Shown here: in pieces, positions 15,964-23,809 of the stretch
How positions within the stretch are numbered: the first letter of the stretch is position 1
Layout of the letters: each line of letters starts with the position of its first letter
NCBI RefSeq assembly: GCF_000012625.1
Contig: NC_007516.1
Span: 1,426,001-1,490,000, forward strand
Source: Synechococcus sp. CC9605
Lineage (GTDB): Bacteria; Cyanobacteriota; Cyanobacteriia; PCC-6307; Cyanobiaceae
Direction of reading: 5' to 3'
Length of the DNA stretch: 64,000 bases
Translations under genes and position numbers: made by a program
Notes under the pieces: generated by a model
Told to the model about the DNA's origin: nothing
The model's input: the letters and a program-made list of their open reading frames with translations, nothing else
Database searches by the model: none

Positions 15964-17082
15964 ATGACCACCGCACCAGCCACCGCCAACATCCCCGTCA
16001 CCATTCTCAGCGGCTTCCTAGGAGCGGGAAAAACCACGCTGCTGAATCACATCCTGAGCAATCAGCAGGGGGTGAAGACCGCGGTGCTGGTGAACGAGTT
16101 CGGTGAAATCGGCATCGACAACGATCTGATCGTCACCACCGATGAAGACATGGTGGAGCTGAGCAACGGTTGCATCTGCTGCTCGATCAACGACGAGCTG
16201 ATGGAGGCGGTGGAACGGGTGATTGAACGGCCCGAGCCACTCGATTACATCGTCGTGGAAACCACCGGTCTGGCCGATCCCCTTCCGGTGGCCATGACCT
16301 TCCTTGGCAGTGAGCTGCGGGACCAAACCCGCCTGGATTCGATCATCACGTTGATCGATGCAGAAAACTTCGACGACGTCGTTCTGGACACGGAAGTTGG
16401 CCGGGCCCAGGTGATTTACGGCGACATCCTGCTGCTGAACAAGTGCGACCTCGTCTCCGAGGAGCGGCTCGAGGCTGTCGACCAGCAACTCAGAGACGTC
16501 AAGAACGATGCGCGGATCCTGCGGTCGGTGAAAGGAGACGTGCCCTTGCCCCTACTGCTCAGCGTTGGACTGTTCGAATCCGACAAGGTGAGTTCCCCTG
16601 CCGACGATCCGAGCCTGGATCACAGCGACTGCGACCACGACCATGGCCACTGCAGCCATGACCACGATCACGGTCATGACCGCGGACACGATCACAGCCA
16701 AGGGCACGATCACAGCCATGGGCATGACCACAGCCATGGGGACGGTCATGACCATGGCCACCATCACCACAGCCACAACCACGGTGACCATCAGGACATC
16801 GAGGGATTCACCTCCGTGTCCTTCCAAAGTGATGGCCCCTTCTCCCTGCGCAAGTTCCAGAACTTCCTCGACAACCAGATGCCACAGGAGGTGTTTCGGG
16901 CCAAGGGAGTCTTGTGGTTCAACGAAAGCGAACGCCGCCATGTGTTCCATCTGGCGGGCAAACGCTTTTCCATCGACGACACCGACTGGACCGGTGATCG
17001 CAAGAATCAATTGGTGCTGATCGGCCGCGATATCGACCACACCACCCTGCGGGAACAACTCCAGGCCTGTGTGGCGCATTGA
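15964..17082 (+). CDS. COG0523 (CobW/ZNG1-type) GTPase with His-rich loop
   Basis: G3E-family metal chaperone GTPase. Motifs in order: Walker A GFLGAGKTTLL (17-27), a Glu-rich switch (VNEFGEIGID), the metal motif Cys70-Ile-Cys72-Cys73, Walker B/G3 VVETTGLADP, and base recognition NKCD (159-162). A very His/Asp-rich loop follows (~219-280, largely HDH, HGH and SHG repeats), then the CobW_C domain ending in LVLIGRDID. Such proteins deliver zinc or another divalent metal when it is scarce. It lies 117 bases after the phosphoesterase pair, in the same direction as the Zur-type operon. No separate operator was recognised in the gap. Confidence 0.88.
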   Translation: MTTAPATANIPVTILSGFLGAGKTTLLNHILSNQQGVKTAVLVNEFGEIGIDNDLIVTTDEDMVELSNGCICCSINDELMEAVERVIERPEPLDYIVVETTGLADPLPVAMTFLGSELRDQTRLDSIITLIDAENFDDVVLDTEVGRAQVIYGDILLLNKCDLVSEERLEAVDQQLRDVKNDARILRSVKGDVPLPLLLSVGLFESDKVSSPADDPSLDHSDCDHDHGHCSHDHDHGHDRGHDHSQGHDHSHGHDHSHGDGHDHGHHHHSHNHGDHQDIEGFTSVSFQSDGPFSLRKFQNFLDNQMPQEVFRAKGVLWFNESERRHVFHLAGKRFSIDDTDWTGDRKNQLVLIGRDIDHTTLREQLQACVAH

Positions 17083-17083
17083 G

Positions 17084-17314
17084 TCAAAGGACACCGCACC
17101 CACGACATAACTCGAGTTGTGGTTGTTCCGTCTTGACGCTGGTTCTCGTAGGTCGCGTGACAACGGAATCGCCTTTGCTCAACACCCAGAGCGACCATTT
17201 TTTTGTTATGAGGTCGAGATGGCGAAGCGAGCTAACCAAAGCTTCCACGTTCTTCTGCTGCATCGTCAGATCAGCAACGTTGCTCAAGGTCAATCGACGC
17301 GCAAGGCTGTCCAT
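17084..17314 (-). CDS. Possible small protein, 76 aa
   Basis: The minus-strand frame (MDSLARRLTLSNVADLTMQQ, then NVEALVSSLRHLDLITKKW) has helical, balanced composition in its first half. The C-terminal part (TKTEQPQLELCRGC) is weaker. It would converge with the COG0523 gene, with stops two bases apart. A competing plus-strand frame covers the same DNA. Confidence 0.3.
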   Translation of the reverse strand: MDSLARRLTLSNVADLTMQQKNVEALVSSLRHLDLITKKWSLWVLSKGDSVVTRPTRTSVKTEQPQLELCRGCGVL

Positions 17315-17340
17315 ACGTTGAAACCAATCACAAGCGACGC

Positions 17341-17598
17341 ATGGTCGACCACAACCAACAAAAGCTCACGGCTCGCGAGATGGTGCGGGCCCACGCCTAC
17401 CCCGTACTGGCAGCCCTCAGCAGTCTCAGCTTGCTCAGCATCACGGTTCTGCTGATCCCGCAAGCCGTCAAAACCCATCGCTACAACCGCTGCATCGACG
17501 TACAGATCGCCCTGCGGGCCAGCATCAATCCCAAGGGAGGCACGGCTGCCGGCAAGATGAATTACCTCAAAGCCGTCGAACATTGCGAAGGCTTCTAA
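17341..17598 (+). CDS. Small membrane protein, 85 aa
   Basis: ATG 17341 (MVDHNQQKLTAREMVRAHAY) leads into one transmembrane helix (PVLAALSSLSLLSITVLLIP) and a soluble C-terminal half with two Cys (RYNRCIDVQIALRAS and VEHCEGF). It is the first of three closely packed genes running up to the metallothionein. The C-terminal half resembles small cyanobacterial periplasmic or lumenal tails, but no family is named. Confidence 0.65.
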   Translation: MVDHNQQKLTAREMVRAHAYPVLAALSSLSLLSITVLLIPQAVKTHRYNRCIDVQIALRASINPKGGTAAGKMNYLKAVEHCEGF

Positions 17599-17602
17599 AC
17601 CG

Positions 17603-17824
17603 ATGACCGCCATCCAACCGTTATTGGCTTTCAGCTTCGGGGTTTTGGCCCTGTTGGTGAACACAACGCCAGGAATGGCCCACGGCAAGGGGCTCTATGG
17701 CACCGAAGCCGAAGCCAGGCAGCGGGCAGCTGAAATCGGTTGCAGCAGCATTCATGAGAACAACGGACGTTGGATGCCTTGCACTGATGAACGGGAACTC
17801 CACCAACAGCTGCGAAAGCAATGA
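17603..17824 (+). CDS. DUF3721 family secreted protein, 73 aa
   Basis: A signal peptide (LLAFSFGVLALLVNTTPGMA, cleavage near residue 26) is followed by the family core: GLYGTEAEARQRAAEIGC, then SIHENNGRWMPCTDE. This matches the DUF3721 pattern (Y-x-T-x-x-E-A, GC-x-x-x-H, WMPC). Two Cys and His could bind metal or form a disulfide. It starts 4 bases after the previous stop and overlaps the next gene by 4 bases, so the three form an operon. Confidence 0.75.
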   Translation: MTAIQPLLAFSFGVLALLVNTTPGMAHGKGLYGTEAEARQRAAEIGCSSIHENNGRWMPCTDERELHQQLRKQ

Positions 17825-18105
17825 AAGCCTCCAGAACAACCAGCCGGCAGGCGCGGCGAATCCATCGCTGGCTGGTGCCGATCGCAGCAGCACCACTGCT
17901 GATCACCGCAGGAACCGGCTCCCTCTACAGCCTGCTGCTGGAGCAGAACATTGATGCCTTCTGGCTGCTCAAGCTGCACACAGGACAGTTCGGCTGGTTC
18001 AATCTTCAGCCCGTGTACCCAATCCTGCTGGGAGCTCTCACCATTGTTGTGACCGTGTCTGGGCTGACAATGATGCTCAGGCCAGCCCGTACGACAGGGA
18101 GTTGA
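17821..18105 (+). CDS. Two-helix membrane protein (PepSY_TM-like), 94 aa
   Basis: ATG 17821 overlaps the previous stop (ATGA). A basic N-terminus (SRQARRIHRWLVPIAAAPLL) is followed by a first helix (LITAGTGSLYSLLLEQ) and a second (YPILLGALTIVVTVSGLTMM). The RRIHRWL start and the spacing resemble the first part of PepSY-associated TM proteins, but the soluble PepSY domain is missing. It may be a truncated or minimal version. It converges with the metallothionein gene. Confidence 0.6.
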   Translation: MKASRTTSRQARRIHRWLVPIAAAPLLITAGTGSLYSLLLEQNIDAFWLLKLHTGQFGWFNLQPVYPILLGALTIVVTVSGLTMMLRPARTTGS

Positions 18106-18120
18106 TATCACCCCGACCGC

Positions 18121-18291
18121 CTACTCCGCGCAAGTGCAGCCGCAGGAGCCACTGCCATGGCAGGGCTCGTGGTTTGGATGACCGGTGGCACAGGCCTCTG
18201 AACAGAAACTCTGGCCATCGCGAACAACAACCTGGGATGCCTGCACCTCACAGGTGCAACGCGGACAAGCACAGGGATTAGCAGGAGCCAT
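18121..18291 (-). CDS. smtA/bmtA: Bacterial metallothionein (SmtA/BmtA type), 56 aa
   Basis: Zinc-binding storage protein. Ten Cys and three His in the family order: CACPRCTCEV at the start (Cys7, 9, 12, 14), a middle CSEACATGHP (Cys30, Cys34, His38), then PCHGSGSCGCTCAE at the end (Cys44, His45, Cys50, 52, 54). This is the GATA/zinc-finger-like fold plus C-terminal Cys cluster known from SmtA. The length of 56 aa is typical. ATG 18291 to TAG 18121-18123. A Zur-like site lies about 90 bases upstream. It was not caught as a long ORF because of its size, but the Cys spacing is decisive. Confidence 0.93.
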   Translation of the reverse strand: MAPANPCACPRCTCEVQASQVVVRDGQSFCSEACATGHPNHEPCHGSGSCGCTCAE

Positions 18292-18379
18292 CACAACAAA
18301 TCAACAAACTGTTGTATGGGCCTAAAAAAGATGACCACAGAACAAACACACCATTTCCACACAATTCACGCGGAAAGAT

Positions 18380-18394
18380 TGATAATAATTCTCA
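18380..18394. promoter_or_regulatory. Zur-like operator upstream of the metallothionein gene
   Basis: TGATAATAATTCTCA is a 7-1-7 near-palindrome fitting both the TGATAAT and ATTCTCA half-sites. It lies 89 bases upstream of the smtA/bmtA ATG, further away than the site at 13504, which would suit activation more than promoter occlusion. I recall reports that Zur activates bmtA in Synechococcus WH8102; that is background knowledge, not shown by this sequence. Confidence 0.65.
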
Positions 18395-18573
18395 CATTTC
18401 ATAGCGATCGACAAGCGAAGAGCCACTTACAGCAAAAACAACAAAAAAGAAGAGTCACAAAAAAAGGCCAACAATCACAGCGCAACAAACCAAATAGCAC
18501 AAGGGGAAGCAATTAAATCCGCCGCAACGCAATCAGGAAGTAGAAAAATAACGAGAGCAGCAACTCAAAGCAA

Positions 18574-18753
18574 ATGAACAAAAATAGCCAATTGAGAAGC
18601 AAGACGCTGCGCGAAATCACTGCATGGTGCTACAAACGCGCTTCCCACCTTTCAATCACAGGTCACGACAAGGCGGCACAAGCCCTGACCGAAGAACACA
18701 TGGAGTTACTCCAGAACGTCAACCCCGAAAACTTACTCTGGGTTGAAAATTAA
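18574..18753 (+). CDS. Small hypothetical protein, 59 aa
   Basis: ATG 18574 encodes a basic helical N-terminus (MNKNSQLRSKTLREITAWCY) and a second helix (HDKAAQALTEEHMELLQN), ending LLWVEN. It lies in AT-rich DNA at the left edge of the iron island. It looks like a genuine small soluble protein of two helices. No family is recognised. Confidence 0.6.
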   Translation: MNKNSQLRSKTLREITAWCYKRASHLSITGHDKAAQALTEEHMELLQNVNPENLLWVEN

Positions 18754-18971
18754 CTGAAACAACACTTTTATCGCGCCGACGAATTGTGTCGTACCTGACC
18801 TCAAGGAAAGCAAATATCACAAGAAGAGACAAAACCAAGAAGCCACATCGTGCTATAAGAGACATTAAATACGCACGAAATCTCGGAATACCCGTTCATA
18901 AATAGCAAAAAGATTCCATCAGGAAAATTAAGCACAACCCGGTGTAGCAAAAAGCACAAGTCAGTACCTCA

Positions 18972-19547
18972 ATGAACACTGAGCACCAGCATCGAAAAAA
19001 GGGAGGGAGGCCCATATCCTTAAATTCGTACGAAACAGTCCGCCTAAAAAGACCTCAAGCTGGAGAAAATATAGAAATAACAGTAAAGAGTGGAGTTATA
19101 AGGATTGCGGGCAACCAATCGAACAATGCAAAAGACATAACTTTAGCTTTTGCATGCAGAGCAGATGCTTTCAAATTCCATTATCCAGAAGACCTAGAAA
19201 TCACAATAGAAGCCATAACAGACACAACTTACATAGTTGAATCAATAGGCAAAAAAGGATCCGACACAAGCGATGCAATTATGGAATGGATCATTCAACT
19301 GCATATAGTGAGGAACGAGACAAATCTAGAAAACAGACTGATGAAATTTTTTAGATTACTGATAACAAGACTAGGGAAAAGAACATCAGAAGGGCTACTG
19401 CTCGAGCACACACTGCCCCATGCACGTATTGCTGAAATAATTGGATCCACGAGATCAACCGTATCAAGAACGATTAGCAATCTTAGGAAGTCACAACAAA
19501 TTTATATTGATGAACTAAAGGAACAGATTATTTTACCTGTGGATTAA
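18972..19547 (+). CDS. Crp/Fnr-family transcription regulator, 191 aa
   Basis: An N-terminal beta-roll-like region lacks a recognisable cyclic-nucleotide motif (it starts RPISLNSYETVRLKR, then ENIEITVKSGVIRIAG). A linking helix (MEWIIQLHIVRNETNLENRL) and a C-terminal winged helix follow. The winged helix contains LPHARIAEIIGSTRSTVSRT (~153-172), which is the typical Crp recognition helix. At 191 aa it is short for the family. Location at the start of the iron island next to a porin suggests control of iron-stress genes; the effector is unknown. Confidence 0.82.
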   Translation: MNTEHQHRKKGGRPISLNSYETVRLKRPQAGENIEITVKSGVIRIAGNQSNNAKDITLAFACRADAFKFHYPEDLEITIEAITDTTYIVESIGKKGSDTSDAIMEWIIQLHIVRNETNLENRLMKFFRLLITRLGKRTSEGLLLEHTLPHARIAEIIGSTRSTVSRTISNLRKSQQIYIDELKEQIILPVD

Positions 19548-19688
19548 CTAACGCCCACAACGACATGTTCCACCCTTCCACTTAGAGCACTTGGATTTCT
19601 TGCAACCCTTTTTCTTATTTACTGCAAGTCGGTTTTCGGAAGACTCGGCCAAGACCCTAGAAAATGTATTCTTCAACAATACCGTCAC
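19548..19688 (-). CDS. Cys/Lys-rich small protein, 46 aa
   Basis: The GTG start at 19688 reads MTVLLKNTFSRVLAESSEN. The C-terminal end is very basic and Cys-rich (KKKGCKKSKCSKWKGGTC, then RCGR) with the pattern CxxxxC-x(8)-CxC. The stop at 19548 abuts the stop of the convergent Crp gene. Four Cys in a compact basic tail suggest metal or nucleic-acid binding. There is no signal peptide. Composition is too specific to be a chance frame, but no family is known to me. Confidence 0.55.
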   Translation of the reverse strand: MTVLLKNTFSRVLAESSENRLAVNKKKGCKKSKCSKWKGGTCRCGR

Positions 19689-19935
19689 TAGCGGAAATGG
19701 ATCTAGACACGGGGAGTGACAAAAAGCACAAAATCGCGAGTCATCTGATCCGAGTCAAGGCATACCCAAGGCCTAAGAGCGCTTGCTTCCATTGAGGAAA
19801 CAGGCAATACGCGTATCAAATAAACCTAAGGCTGTATAGAAAGCTACTTTTAATTGAAGTAATCGAGTAGCAGGCGACACAGCAGAGCAGCAATATGTGT
19901 TTGCCCAAATCGGGCCTTCCTGTGTGAGGAATTCA

Positions 19936-21480
19936 ATGAAGCTTTTCCAGCAACTGCTGGTGGCTCCCGCCGCCCTTGGCCTTCTGGCCACCGGCGCCAA
20001 TGCCGCCGAGCTGAACATCAACGGCGTTTCTGATTACGCGGCTTCCGCTGATCAGGTCACCAGCGTCACCCAATTCTCTGACGTTTACCCCACCGACTGG
20101 GCCTATCAGGCTCTGGCCAACCTGGTGGAGACCTACGGCTGCGTCGCCGGCTACCCCAACGGCACTTTCCGTGGCAACCGGGCGATGACCCGCTACGAAG
20201 CGGCTGCCCTGCTGAACGCCTGCCTCGACCGGATCACTGAAGTGACCGACGAGCTGCGTCGCCTGCTCAAGGAATTCGAAACCGAGCTGGCCATCCTCAA
20301 GGGTCGCGTTGACGGCCTCGAGGCCCGCGTCGGCGAACTGGAAGCAACCCAGTTCTCCACCACCACCAAGCTGCGTGGTCAAGCAGACTTCTTTATGGGC
20401 GCCGTTAAATACGACGATCGTGATGAGTGCAACGAGGAAGTAGCCGGAGCTTGCGAAAGCGACGGATTCAACTTCTCTTACCGCTACACCCTGAATCTGG
20501 ACACCTCCTTCACCGGTAAGGATCTCCTCTACACCCGACTTCGTTCGGGCAACATGAAGAACGTCTGGACTGAATCGGACTCCTATTTGTCCGACGCTAA
20601 GAGCGGTGATAACACCCTCAAGGTGGACAAGCTTTGGTACAGCTTCCCAATTGGGGATGAGTTCAAGGTCACGGTTGGTCCGTTGATCGAGAACTACTAC
20701 ATGATCGAAACTCCCACCCGTTACAAGCCGATCCTCAAGGCCTTCAAACTGGGTGGATACGGTGCAGTCCTGGGTGCTAGCACCGGTCAGGGCTTTGGTG
20801 TGCAGTGGCGTCAGGATGTTGACCCTGGTGATGCAGCCTTCAACATTGCGGTCAACTACGTTGCCGACGGTGGTGACGGTGCAAAAAGCACCTCTAAAAA
20901 GCAGATGTTCGGTGAAGACACCGATGCTTACCTGCTGAGCCAAGTTGGATATGGCAACCGTAAGTGGTATCTCTCAGCGCTTTATGCCCTGAAGAATGCA
21001 CGCCAGCCTGATGGCTCATCGACCGCTAAAGCAGCAATGGGTTACTCAACCCCCACTGCTAAGAACTTGGCTCACCCCCTGCACGCCGTCGGCCTGCGCG
21101 GCTACTGGTCACCAGAAGACAGCGGCTTCATTCCCACCATCAGTGCGGGTCTGGACTTCGGCTGGGCTGATAGTGAGTACTACGGCAATGCAGAGGCCGT
21201 GACAGGCTGGATGGTTGGCCTGAACTGGAATGATGCCTTCATGGAGGGCAACAAACTGGGACTGGGCTTCGGTTCCTATTCCAGCTACGCGACCGAAATT
21301 CGTGACCGGCCCGATGGCGGCGACCAAAACTTCGCCATCGAGGCTTACTACGACTTCGCTGTAACCGACAACATCACCATCACTCCCGCAGTGTTCTGGG
21401 TTGATGATGCCAAGGGTAAGGATCAAATTGATGGCGCCAACAAGCTTGGCGGTCTTGTCAAGACAACCTTCAAATTCTGA
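19936..21480 (+). CDS. som: Som-type outer-membrane porin with SLH domain (left copy)
   Basis: 514 aa from ATG 19936 (MKLFQQLLVAPAALGLLATG). The signal peptide is followed by an SLH domain (YPTDWAYQALANLVETYGCV, then GTFRGNRAMTRYEAAALLN), a coiled coil (ELRRLLKEFETELAILKGRV) and an OprB-like beta-barrel that ends KTTFKF, a terminal Phe as expected for outer-membrane insertion. Such porins let small solutes, and in iron-regulated members probably iron, cross the outer membrane. Residues ~38-145 are encoded by DNA nearly identical to the right copy at 35868-37454. Terminator follows. Confidence 0.9.
   Translation: MKLFQQLLVAPAALGLLATGANAAELNINGVSDYAASADQVTSVTQFSDVYPTDWAYQALANLVETYGCVAGYPNGTFRGNRAMTRYEAAALLNACLDRITEVTDELRRLLKEFETELAILKGRVDGLEARVGELEATQFSTTTKLRGQADFFMGAVKYDDRDECNEEVAGACESDGFNFSYRYTLNLDTSFTGKDLLYTRLRSGNMKNVWTESDSYLSDAKSGDNTLKVDKLWYSFPIGDEFKVTVGPLIENYYMIETPTRYKPILKAFKLGGYGAVLGASTGQGFGVQWRQDVDPGDAAFNIAVNYVADGGDGAKSTSKKQMFGEDTDAYLLSQVGYGNRKWYLSALYALKNARQPDGSSTAKAAMGYSTPTAKNLAHPLHAVGLRGYWSPEDSGFIPTISAGLDFGWADSEYYGNAEAVTGWMVGLNWNDAFMEGNKLGLGFGSYSSYATEIRDRPDGGDQNFAIEAYYDFAVTDNITITPAVFWVDDAKGKDQIDGANKLGGLVKTTFKF
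20050..20370 (+). repeat. Left arm of a 321-bp inverted repeat within porin genes
   Basis: Aligned by eye to the reverse complement of 36984-37304, the two arms have the same length and differ at about 8 positions, all at third codon positions. It covers the SLH domain and coiled coil. The arms point towards each other across about 16.6 kb containing the iron genes. Confidence 0.9.
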
Positions 21481-21501
21481 TCATAAAGATCAAAAGAAAT
21501 G

Positions 21502-21523
21502 GCGCCCCTCGGGGCGCTTTTTT
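21502..21523 (+). terminator. Rho-independent terminator of the left porin
   Basis: The stem GCGCCCC / GGGGCGC with a 2-base loop is followed by TTTTTT. Confidence 0.85.
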
Positions 21524-21531
21524 ATTGGCAT

Positions 21532-21555
21532 AAAAAAAGGGGGCATTTGCCCCCT
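21532..21555 (-). terminator. Rho-independent terminator (minus strand)
   Basis: On the minus strand, GGGGGCAAATGCCCCC is followed by TTTTTTT. It closes the 74-aa secreted protein gene and lies next to the porin terminator of the opposite strand. Confidence 0.85.
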
Positions 21556-21575
21556 TGGAAGAAATCAGAATGGTG

Positions 21576-21800
21576 TCACCAGCAGTTCTCGCCCTCTCCA
21601 ATAGGAACACAAATATCTTCTTGCTCTGCCTTTTTCTTTAGAGCAGCAGCATCGGAATCCAACACACTTTCCTCATTCACATCTTGATCAGTATTCCATT
21701 CCTTAAGACCGCCAGCACTCTGTGCGTGAACAAAAGGGGCCGATGCAACAAGAAGAGACGTGGCAGCGACGAAAACTGAGATAGCAGAGGGCTTTGGCAT
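21576..21800 (-). CDS. Small secreted protein, 74 aa
   Basis: ATG 21800 opens a signal peptide (SAISVFVAATSLLVASAPFV, cleavage after HAQ near residue 27). The mature peptide is acidic (EWNTDQDVNEESVLDSDAAA) with a C-terminal Cys pair (DICVPIGEGENCW) that could form a disulfide loop. It has its own terminator. Position between the porin and piuC suggests iron-related control, but no function can be read from the sequence. Confidence 0.7.
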   Translation of the reverse strand: MPKPSAISVFVAATSLLVASAPFVHAQSAGGLKEWNTDQDVNEESVLDSDAAALKKKAEQEDICVPIGEGENCW

Positions 21801-21877
21801 TGGGATAGCTCAACTAATCTAATTGTAAACAAGAGCTACACAACAATAATCACGCCGAAGCTATCAAAAGCTACAAA

Positions 21878-22546
21878 TCAACTCGACAAGCGTCGGACAG
21901 CGTTCGTATAGCTTTGAAAGATCAGATCAAGTTCATCCGATCGTCCATGGCGAGCTAACAAACCCCGTGCACCAGCATCGATATTGAATAACATTGAGCG
22001 GTCGTCAGCTGCCTTGACATAACTCTCAATCCAGCCGACACATACATAACGATCACCGCTCAAAACCGGTGTAACACAATGAAGCGTGGATGACGGATAG
22101 AGAACAACTTGGCCAGGTGGCAAGCGAAATTCCTTCGTGTCCTCACCACCAGTTTGGATCATTAAGGATCCGCCCTCATAGGAATCTTCATCACTGAGAA
22201 AGCAGGTGAAAGACAAATCCCGACGACCATTGCGGGAGAAAGGATTATCAACATGCCATCCATAAGATTCTCCAGCACTTGATCTAGAAACCAACAAACT
22301 ATGGACCTTACGAACAAGTGAAAAACTTTTAACAAGAGGGTCACTCGTTAATGCTGTAGAAATGCAATTGCTAATCGCAAGTGAAAGCTCAGCATTCGGA
22401 TCGAGCTGGTAGTTTTTCTTCACCAATGCAGCCTGGTCCCCTGCAGTCAATCGGCCATCTCGCCAGGGAAGGTTGGGAGCACTGAGGCGCTGCTGAAGGG
22501 CACAAACTTCATGAAGAGGCAAAAGAGAATGCGTCAGGAATTCCAT
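21878..22546 (-). CDS. piuC: PKHD-type 2-oxoglutarate/Fe(II) dioxygenase PiuC
   Basis: 222 aa. The double-stranded beta-helix dioxygenase carries the iron triad His98-x-Asp100 in YGWHVDNPF and His156 in PSSTLHCVTPV, with Arg166 for 2-oxoglutarate ten residues later. The N-terminus (LLPLHEVCALQQRLSA) and GGSLMIQT-like strand match PiuC/YbiX proteins, which are induced by iron starvation alongside siderophore or iron-uptake outer-membrane proteins. It diverges from idiA with 114 bases between; no clear Fur box was found in that gap. The substrate is unknown. Confidence 0.88.
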   Translation of the reverse strand: MEFLTHSLLPLHEVCALQQRLSAPNLPWRDGRLTAGDQAALVKKNYQLDPNAELSLAISNCISTALTSDPLVKSFSLVRKVHSLLVSRSSAGESYGWHVDNPFSRNGRRDLSFTCFLSDEDSYEGGSLMIQTGGEDTKEFRLPPGQVVLYPSSTLHCVTPVLSGDRYVCVGWIESYVKAADDRSMLFNIDAGARGLLARHGRSDELDLIFQSYTNAVRRLSS

Positions 22547-22660
22547 CGTTCAGAGAATCTCAGGAATAAAAGCAATTGACAAATGCTACGAAACGGAGCG
22601 TCAAAAACAGCTGAAAACTGAAATCACTGTCCTAGCATAGATGAAACTATGTCTTGAAGC

Positions 22661-23665
22661 ATGCGTAGGTTCTTTGCAGCGCTTGGTCTGGTGGCATCAT
22701 TTGCTGCCCTACCTTCAGTGGAAGCAAAGGAAGTAAGGGTGTACTCAGGCCGGCATTACAACACTGATCGTGCCGCTTACAAACAATTCAGCGACGAAAC
22801 TGGAATCAAAGTAAGACTAATCGAGGCCACAGGGATATCACTGGTTGAGCGGCTTAAACGAGAGGGAGAAAATTCAAACGCCGATGTGATTCTGTTGGTG
22901 GATGCAGCGAGGATTAACAACGCTGCAGAAGCAGGTCTTCTGCAGCCAGTGTCCTCGAGTGAACTCCAGTCGAATGTTCCTTCACGCTATCGTGATCCAT
23001 CAAATCGATGGTTTGGTTTCACGAGGCGCGTTAGAGCAATTATCGTGAATCCTAATGTCGTCGATCCAAAGACGATTAAGACCTATTCCGATCTTGCAAA
23101 TCCAGCACTCAAAGAAAAACTCTGTTTGCGTAAAAGAAAAAACGTCTACAACCAATCACTGGTGGCAGATCAAATCATATTGAAGGGTAAAAATGCTGCT
23201 TCTGTTTGGGTCAAAGGAATGGTCAAGAATGTAAGCCAGCCTTACTTTGGTGGTGATGTATCACTGATTCGTGCAGTCGGACAAGGTAAATGCGGGGTTG
23301 GACTTGTTAATCATTACTATCTTGCACGAATGCAGGCAGGAGCAAGTGGTAAAAACGATCAGAAAGTGACGTCCAATATTGAATTAGTCATGCCAAATCC
23401 AGCCCATGTGAACATCAGTGCCGCAGGAGTTGCTAAGTCCGCAAAAAACAAAGCAGAAGCAATTCAATTTATTGAGTTTATTTCGTCACCAAAAGGAAGT
23501 CGACTCATTGCAGGCCCAACCTTCGAATATCCACTAAAAAATCTTGGTACATCGAAAGAATTGAAAGACTTTGGAAAATTTACCCCAGATAATATTTCTA
23601 TTAGTGCTTTAGGCGCAACTCAGAAAACCGCAATCAAAGTGATGGCAGATGCTGGCTGGCGTTGA
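22661..23665 (+). CDS. idiA/futA: Iron ABC-transporter substrate-binding protein (IdiA/FutA)
   Basis: 334 aa periplasmic ferric-iron binding protein. After a signal peptide (RRFFAALGLVASFAALPSVE) come the family features: an initial strand EVRVYSGRHYNTDRAAYKQF with Tyr ligands, NADVILLVDAARINNAAEAG, FGFTRRVRAIIVNP and GVGLVNHYYLARMQAG, in which the Tyr pair contacts iron. Iron-starvation-inducible IdiA has the same architecture. No permease genes are adjacent, so FutB/FutC must be elsewhere. It diverges from piuC. Confidence 0.92.
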   Translation: MRRFFAALGLVASFAALPSVEAKEVRVYSGRHYNTDRAAYKQFSDETGIKVRLIEATGISLVERLKREGENSNADVILLVDAARINNAAEAGLLQPVSSSELQSNVPSRYRDPSNRWFGFTRRVRAIIVNPNVVDPKTIKTYSDLANPALKEKLCLRKRKNVYNQSLVADQIILKGKNAASVWVKGMVKNVSQPYFGGDVSLIRAVGQGKCGVGLVNHYYLARMQAGASGKNDQKVTSNIELVMPNPAHVNISAAGVAKSAKNKAEAIQFIEFISSPKGSRLIAGPTFEYPLKNLGTSKELKDFGKFTPDNISISALGATQKTAIKVMADAGWR

Positions 23666-23715
23666 ACTAAAGAACTCAACAATCGACTGAAAAAAATCAA
23701 GATTTCAGATGCTTT

Positions 23716-23730
23716 TGATAATGACTCTCA
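23716..23730. promoter_or_regulatory. Fur-box-like site upstream of ferritin
   Basis: TGATAATGACTCTCA, extended by TTT, matches the TGATAAT half-site and an ATTCTCA-like half with one substitution. It lies 80 bases before the ferritin ATG. Fur and Zur sites look alike here; gene context favours iron. Confidence 0.45.
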
Positions 23731-23809
23731 TTTAACTTGGTGCAAATAACACACCTTGCGAGCAATTCGACTTGCATGTGCGTATCATTTGAACATCAAC
23801 AAGTAAAAA

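Noticed and set aside
16552-17163. Long minus-strand frame rich in Met, Val and Ala opposite the His-rich loop of the COG0523 gene
   Set aside because: It is the antisense reading of CAC/GAC-rich codons. The membrane-like composition is an artefact.
18316-18516. 66-codon plus frame starting MGLKKMTTEQTHHFHTIH
   Set aside because: Low-complexity Lys/Gln composition in AT-rich promoter DNA upstream of the metallothionein gene.
19933-20943. 336-codon minus-strand frame opposite the left porin
   Set aside because: Antisense shadow of the SLH/coiled-coil region. It recurs opposite the right copy only because the DNA repeats.
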